From: JAKANM01 sp964356495
GTDB taxonomy: Bacteria; Patescibacteriota; Patescibacteriia; Magasanikbacterales; GWA2-37-8
Length of the DNA stretch: 5,534 nucleotides
NCBI GenBank assembly: GCA_964356495.1
Contig: CAYHHR010000038.1
Coordinates: 1-5,534 of the forward strand
Direction of reading: 5' to 3'
Shown: positions 3,475-5,534 of the stretch, piece after piece
Position numbering within the stretch: position 1 is the stretch's first letter
How the letters are laid out: the number at the start of each line of letters is the position of its first letter
Notes under the pieces: model-generated
What the model was told of the DNA's origin: nothing
What the model saw: only the letters and a program-made list of their open reading frames with translations
The model's database searches: none
Position numbers and translations under genes: made by a program

Positions 3475-3503
3475 ATTATAGAATAATACTGACGAATTGT
3501 CAA
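3475..3503 (-). promoter_or_regulatory. Perfect-consensus promoter of rpsP-khpA
   Basis: On the minus strand TTGACA (3498-3503) and TATAAT (3475-3480) are both exact matches, separated by exactly 17 bp. The start would be near 3468, about 62 nt before the rpsP ATG. The leader is AT-rich with a repeated CAATTTTTAA and a GAAAATTTTC palindrome. This is the strongest promoter in the window and marks the start of the ribosomal unit. Confidence 0.88.
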
Positions 3504-3551
3504 CTGCTGGCCTCAATACCAATCCGACCTCGAAAGATCAGCTTGGTACTG

Positions 3552-3573
3552 GGCCGAAGACGGTGCTTCGGCC
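3552..3573 (-). terminator. Hairpin after the small-paralogue pair
   Basis: GGCCGAAG (3552-3559) and CTTCGGCC (3566-3573) are perfect 8-bp complements with a 6-nt loop. On the minus strand it begins 20 nt after the stop of the 114-aa gene and precedes the rpsP promoter by about 48 bp. There is no U-tract, so it may be a weak or Rho-assisted terminator or an mRNA end-stabilising structure. It is similar in design to the U-less hairpin at 2096-2126. Confidence 0.5.
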
Positions 3574-3593
3574 GGTGAAACAAGTTCTCGCGC

Positions 3594-3938
3594 TCATCTC
3601 GCGCCTCCTCCTGGTTCTGACTTATAGACCCTGAAGGTTGGGCTTGATTTCTGACTCGGTCGTCGATATGGAAAGAAAGTATCCAGGACCGGGAAGTAAA
3701 AGACTAACGGCAGTGTGTCCCACTTCCCCCCGATCTCGACCCGATCTTTTTTCAACGAGTAGCCAATCAGGCGAATCAACTTGATTTCTACTTCCTCAAT
3801 GAGCAAAGCCTCTGACACGGACCTTTCAGCCATGTAAGCCACTGGCACGTTGTTGTGAAGGCTGAAAATCGTTTCGATAACCTGCCGCCAAGTTAGCGGG
3901 GTCAGAAACGTCAATTGATGCCAATTACCCTTGCCCAT
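3594..3938 (-). CDS. Hypothetical protein, small tandem paralogue 2 (114 aa)
   Basis: I do not recognise the family. The protein starts MGKGNWHQLTF, continues with TWRQVIETIFSLHNN and PVAYMAERSVSEALLI (32-47), and ends KSEPGGGAR. It is clearly related to the 120-aa neighbour: W6, W17, the LHN triplet and 12 of 16 residues of the PVAY block agree. The rest is diverged but keeps a late Y/F-rich strand, then RRP and a short basic tail. No signal peptide or membrane helix is evident. The ATG at 3938 is chosen because AGGAGG lies 6 nt upstream; the frame is open farther (to 4046) but only by overlapping the other gene. It follows the paralogue after 32 nt, so the two are probably co-transcribed behind smc. 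A partner, nucleic-acid or regulatory role would be a guess. Confidence 0.75.
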   Translation of the reverse strand: MGKGNWHQLTFLTPLTWRQVIETIFSLHNNVPVAYMAERSVSEALLIEEVEIKLIRLIGYSLKKDRVEIGGKWDTLPLVFYFPVLDTFFPYRRPSQKSSPTFRVYKSEPGGGAR

Positions 3939-3970
3939 CGGATTCCTCCTTTCTGGTTTCTGTTGTATGA

Positions 3971-4333
3971 TTACGGACTGTAAATGTACAAGATGCGTTC
4001 CTCGGGCAACGGTGGACGACGATGTAAATGGGTAATCGGATCCCAATAGATGGAAAAAAACTTAACCCGTTTGCCGGTCCTCTTCCAGATGCCGTCGATG
4101 ATGATTCCGACGTCCCGTTTGTCCGCGTCGTTATCCAGACGCGCCAAATGGAAACCTCGGAGGCAGATGTACAACAGTCCGTTCTCCGGGATCAAGAGAG
4201 CTTTCGCCACTGACTCCTCGGCGAAATAGGCAACCGGTTCACAGAGATCATAGACGTTGTGTAGCGCGTAGATAAGCCGCTGCCAGCTCGGTAGCTTTTC
4301 TACGTATATTGCGTACCAATCTTCGTTTGCCAA
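3971..4333 (-). CDS. Hypothetical protein, small tandem paralogue 1 (120 aa, TTG start)
   Basis: I do not recognise the family. The 120-aa protein begins (M)ANEDWYAIYVEKLPSWQRL, then ALHNVYDLCE and PVAYFAEESVAKALLI (33-48), then a beta-rich stretch with LYICLRGFHLARL, GIIIDGIW and VKFFSIYW, ending in ILYIYSP. TTG at 4333 is the likely start: AGAAAGGAGG lies upstream with the same 6-nt spacing as in the paralogue, and the two proteins then align from residue 1 with W6 and W17 in register. An in-frame ATG at 4384 lacks such a site and would overlap the smc end. The gene begins 47 bp after the smc stop with no terminator between, so it is probably in the smc unit. Tandem duplication followed by strong divergence suggests two related but distinct jobs or a heterodimer. 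Confidence 0.75.
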   Translation of the reverse strand: MANEDWYAIYVEKLPSWQRLIYALHNVYDLCEPVAYFAEESVAKALLIPENGLLYICLRGFHLARLDNDADKRDVGIIIDGIWKRTGKRVKFFSIYWDPITHLHRRPPLPEERILYIYSP

Positions 4334-4380
4334 GGAGCGCCTCCTTTCTAGTTGAATCCTAGCTGTTAGAAGTCTCAATG

Positions 4381-5534
4381 TCAAACTTCCTTGCCCGCCG
4401 AAGCCTCGGCGAAGGCGGGGGCATCTTCCATCTTTACACTGAGTAATTTAGAAACGCCATCGGCTCCCATCACCACTCCATATAATGCATCGGAAGCGTG
4501 CATGGTCACGCGATTGTGAGTAACGATAATAAATTGGGAATGCTTGGCCAGCTCGCTCATAATTTTCGCGAAGCGAAGCGTGTTGGTCTCGTCGAGCGCG
4601 GCCTCGACCTCATCGAGCACCACGAACGGCGAAGGATTGTTGAAAAGAATCGCGCAAATCAAAGCAATCGAAGTTAGAGTACGCTCGCCGCCGGAAAGCA
4701 TCGAGAGATATTTAACTTTCTTACCCGGCGGATTGGCCAAAACTTCAATACCGGTGAGAATTTTTTCAGATTTTTTTTTCTTGACAATCGGAACATCATC
4801 GGCAACTCCCCCGAGCCCCCTCTTAGAAAGAGGGGGATTACCGTTATCCCCCTCTGCCAGAGAGGGGGTCAGGGGGGAGAGGGAGTCGTCCTCTTCCGCT
4901 TCCCCGTAAACTTCCTCGAGGTCGGCTTTGCCGCCGCTGAAAAGAATTTGGAAATACCTACCGAAATCTTGGCGGATTTTTTTGAAAGCCACCGAACGGC
5001 GTTTTTTCATCAGCGTGTCGAGCTCTTCTATCATCTTGTCGAGGTCGATCATCGCGGTTTTCAAATCGGTCAATTGGCCGGTCAGGAAATCATAGCGTTC
5101 TTTGGTTTCGGAAAATTCTTTGACCACTTCTTCATCAATGCCGCCGATGAGACTAAGTTGATACTTTAATTTCTGAATGTCAGAGGCGAGAGACGCCAGC
5201 GCATCGGGAGACAGTTCCTTCATCGGCACGCGTTCCGCGATCGAATCGACCGACACTTTCATCTCATTCATGACTTCCTGCGCCAGATTTTCCTGCTTCG
5301 TCTCGAGCTTCGCGACTTCGATGCTGATGTCGTTGCGCTCATTCAAAATCGCGTTTACTTTTTCCTGCTCCTTCTGCATCTGGCTCTGCAGGGCGAACAC
5401 GCGCTGGAGGCGGACGTTGGCTGAGGCGGATTCAGCGGCGACCGATATTTCCATGTTCTTACTCTTGGCGGCGTCAATTTTACGCTCCAGTTCAACCAGG
5501 ATATTTGTTTCCTTGGAAATTGCCGCCTGCATCT
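4381..5534 (-). CDS. smc: Chromosome partition protein SMC, C-terminal part (5' end outside the window)
   Basis: SMC is the ATPase of the condensin-like SMC-ScpAB complex that loops and segregates the chromosome. The window holds the last 383 codons or so. Residues about 1-185 of this fragment are coiled coil, including the family stretch IGGIDEEVVKEFSETKERYDFL (129-150). The C-terminal ATPase lobe follows: FSGGKADLE (198-206), IEVLANPPGKK (262-272), ABC signature LSGGER (279-284), Walker B FVVLDEVEAALDE (303-315) and switch His in VTHNR (337-341). All key residues of this lobe are present. Two repeat-derived pieces are read in frame: residues 219-242 (SPLTPSLAEGDN, NPPLSKRGLGG) just before the ATPase core, and APAFAEASAG near the end (371-380). 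The ATG at 5532 is internal. The stop is 47 bp before the next gene. Confidence 0.95.
   Translation of the reverse strand, partial: MQAAISKETNILVELERKIDAAKSKNMEISVAAESASANVRLQRVFALQSQMQKEQEKVNAILNERNDISIEVAKLETKQENLAQEVMNEMKVSVDSIAERVPMKELSPDALASLASDIQKLKYQLSLIGGIDEEVVKEFSETKERYDFLTGQLTDLKTAMIDLDKMIEELDTLMKKRRSVAFKKIRQDFGRYFQILFSGGKADLEEVYGEAEEDDSLSPLTPSLAEGDNGNPPLSKRGLGGVADDVPIVKKKKSEKILTGIEVLANPPGKKVKYLSMLSGGERTLTSIALICAILFNNPSPFVVLDEVEAALDETNTLRFAKIMSELAKHSQFIIVTHNRVTMHASDALYGVVMGADGVSKLLSVKMEDAPAFAEASAGKEV
4391..4421. repeat. GC-rich REP-like repeat inside the smc 3' end
   Basis: TTGCCCGCCGAAG, CCTCGGC and GAAGGCGGGGGC form a palindrome (CCCGCC with GGCGGG outside, GCCGA with TCGGC inside as an alternative). 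It matches the blocks of the intergenic repeat at 2947-2984. It supplies the codons for APAFAEASAGK, the last residues but two of SMC, and so has replaced or extended the natural C-terminus. Confidence 0.75.
4806..4879. repeat. Large palindrome: two inverted C-rich repeats inside smc
   Basis: The left copy (4806-4840) has a 9-bp stem CCCCCTCTT / AAGAGGGGG (4816-4824, 4828-4836). The right copy (4844-4879) has CCCCCTCT / AGAGGGGG (4848-4855, 4861-4868). The copies face each other around position 4842, giving an inverted repeat with arms of about 36 bp. The same unit occurs once in trmD (1799-1832). The insert encodes about 25 residues of SMC (218-243 of the fragment) without breaking the frame. 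Confidence 0.85.

Noticed and set aside
4544..4909. Plus-strand 121-aa open frame opposite smc
   Set aside because: It is antisense to the conserved SMC ATPase motifs and includes the palindromic repeat; no start signal and no family resemblance.

Overview
The window looks like a chromosomal piece of a Patescibacteria (CPR)-type bacterium. This is inferred from gene content and style. The smc / rpsP / khpA / trmD neighbourhood is compact and has no visible rimM. Short palindromic repeats are read in frame inside housekeeping proteins, giving peptides such as AFAEASAG, PPLSKRGLGG and KLEIGNWKLEI. The visible 5' end of the 16S rRNA departs from the universal 27F primer site at two positions. 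Lineage below phylum level cannot be given without a search. Every gene I accept is on the minus strand, so the window is best read from right to left.

Right to left: (1) 5534-4381 holds the C-terminal part of the chromosome-partitioning ATPase SMC, cut by the window edge. (2) 4333-3971 and 3938-3594 hold two small tandem paralogues of unknown function. Both have the same strong AGAAAGGAGG ribosome-binding site, and one starts at TTG. (3) A perfect-consensus sigma-70 promoter (TTGACA, 17 bp, TATAAT; 3503-3475) drives rpsP (ribosomal protein S16) and khpA (KH-domain RNA-binding protein), and an intrinsic terminator closes that unit at 2541-2508. (4) A second promoter (2496-2468) reads an unknown 90-aa gene and probably trmD (tRNA m1G37 methyltransferase); a 12-bp all-G/C hairpin lies between these two genes. 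(5) A third promoter (1287-1259), overlapped by a perfect 9-bp inverted-repeat operator, drives a DinJ/RelB-type antitoxin and YafQ/RelE-type toxin pair. (6) A fourth promoter (594-566) points through about 510 bp of repeat-rich, apparently non-coding leader to the first ~51 nt of a 16S rRNA gene at the left edge.

The most unusual observation is that the toxin-antitoxin pair lies between two copies of the 3' end of trmD. The intact gene ends HKKIAEWRKKNSK-stop at 1306-1347. A 13-codon remnant, HKKIAEWRKGKSK-stop, lies at 626-667, 1 bp beyond the toxin stop. Most differences between the copies are synonymous, and each copy is followed by a perfect DnaA-box 9-mer (TTATCCACA) and then a promoter -35 element. 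This resembles the footprint of a cassette that entered at the trmD 3' end and restored the gene. A second theme is repeat invasion of essential genes: trmD carries two in-frame repeat inserts and smc carries two more repeats, one a large palindrome just before the ABC signature motif.

Functionally the window combines translation (16S rRNA, S16, KhpA, TrmD) and chromosome segregation (SMC) with an accessory layer: the TA pair, three small unknown genes and dispersed repeats.
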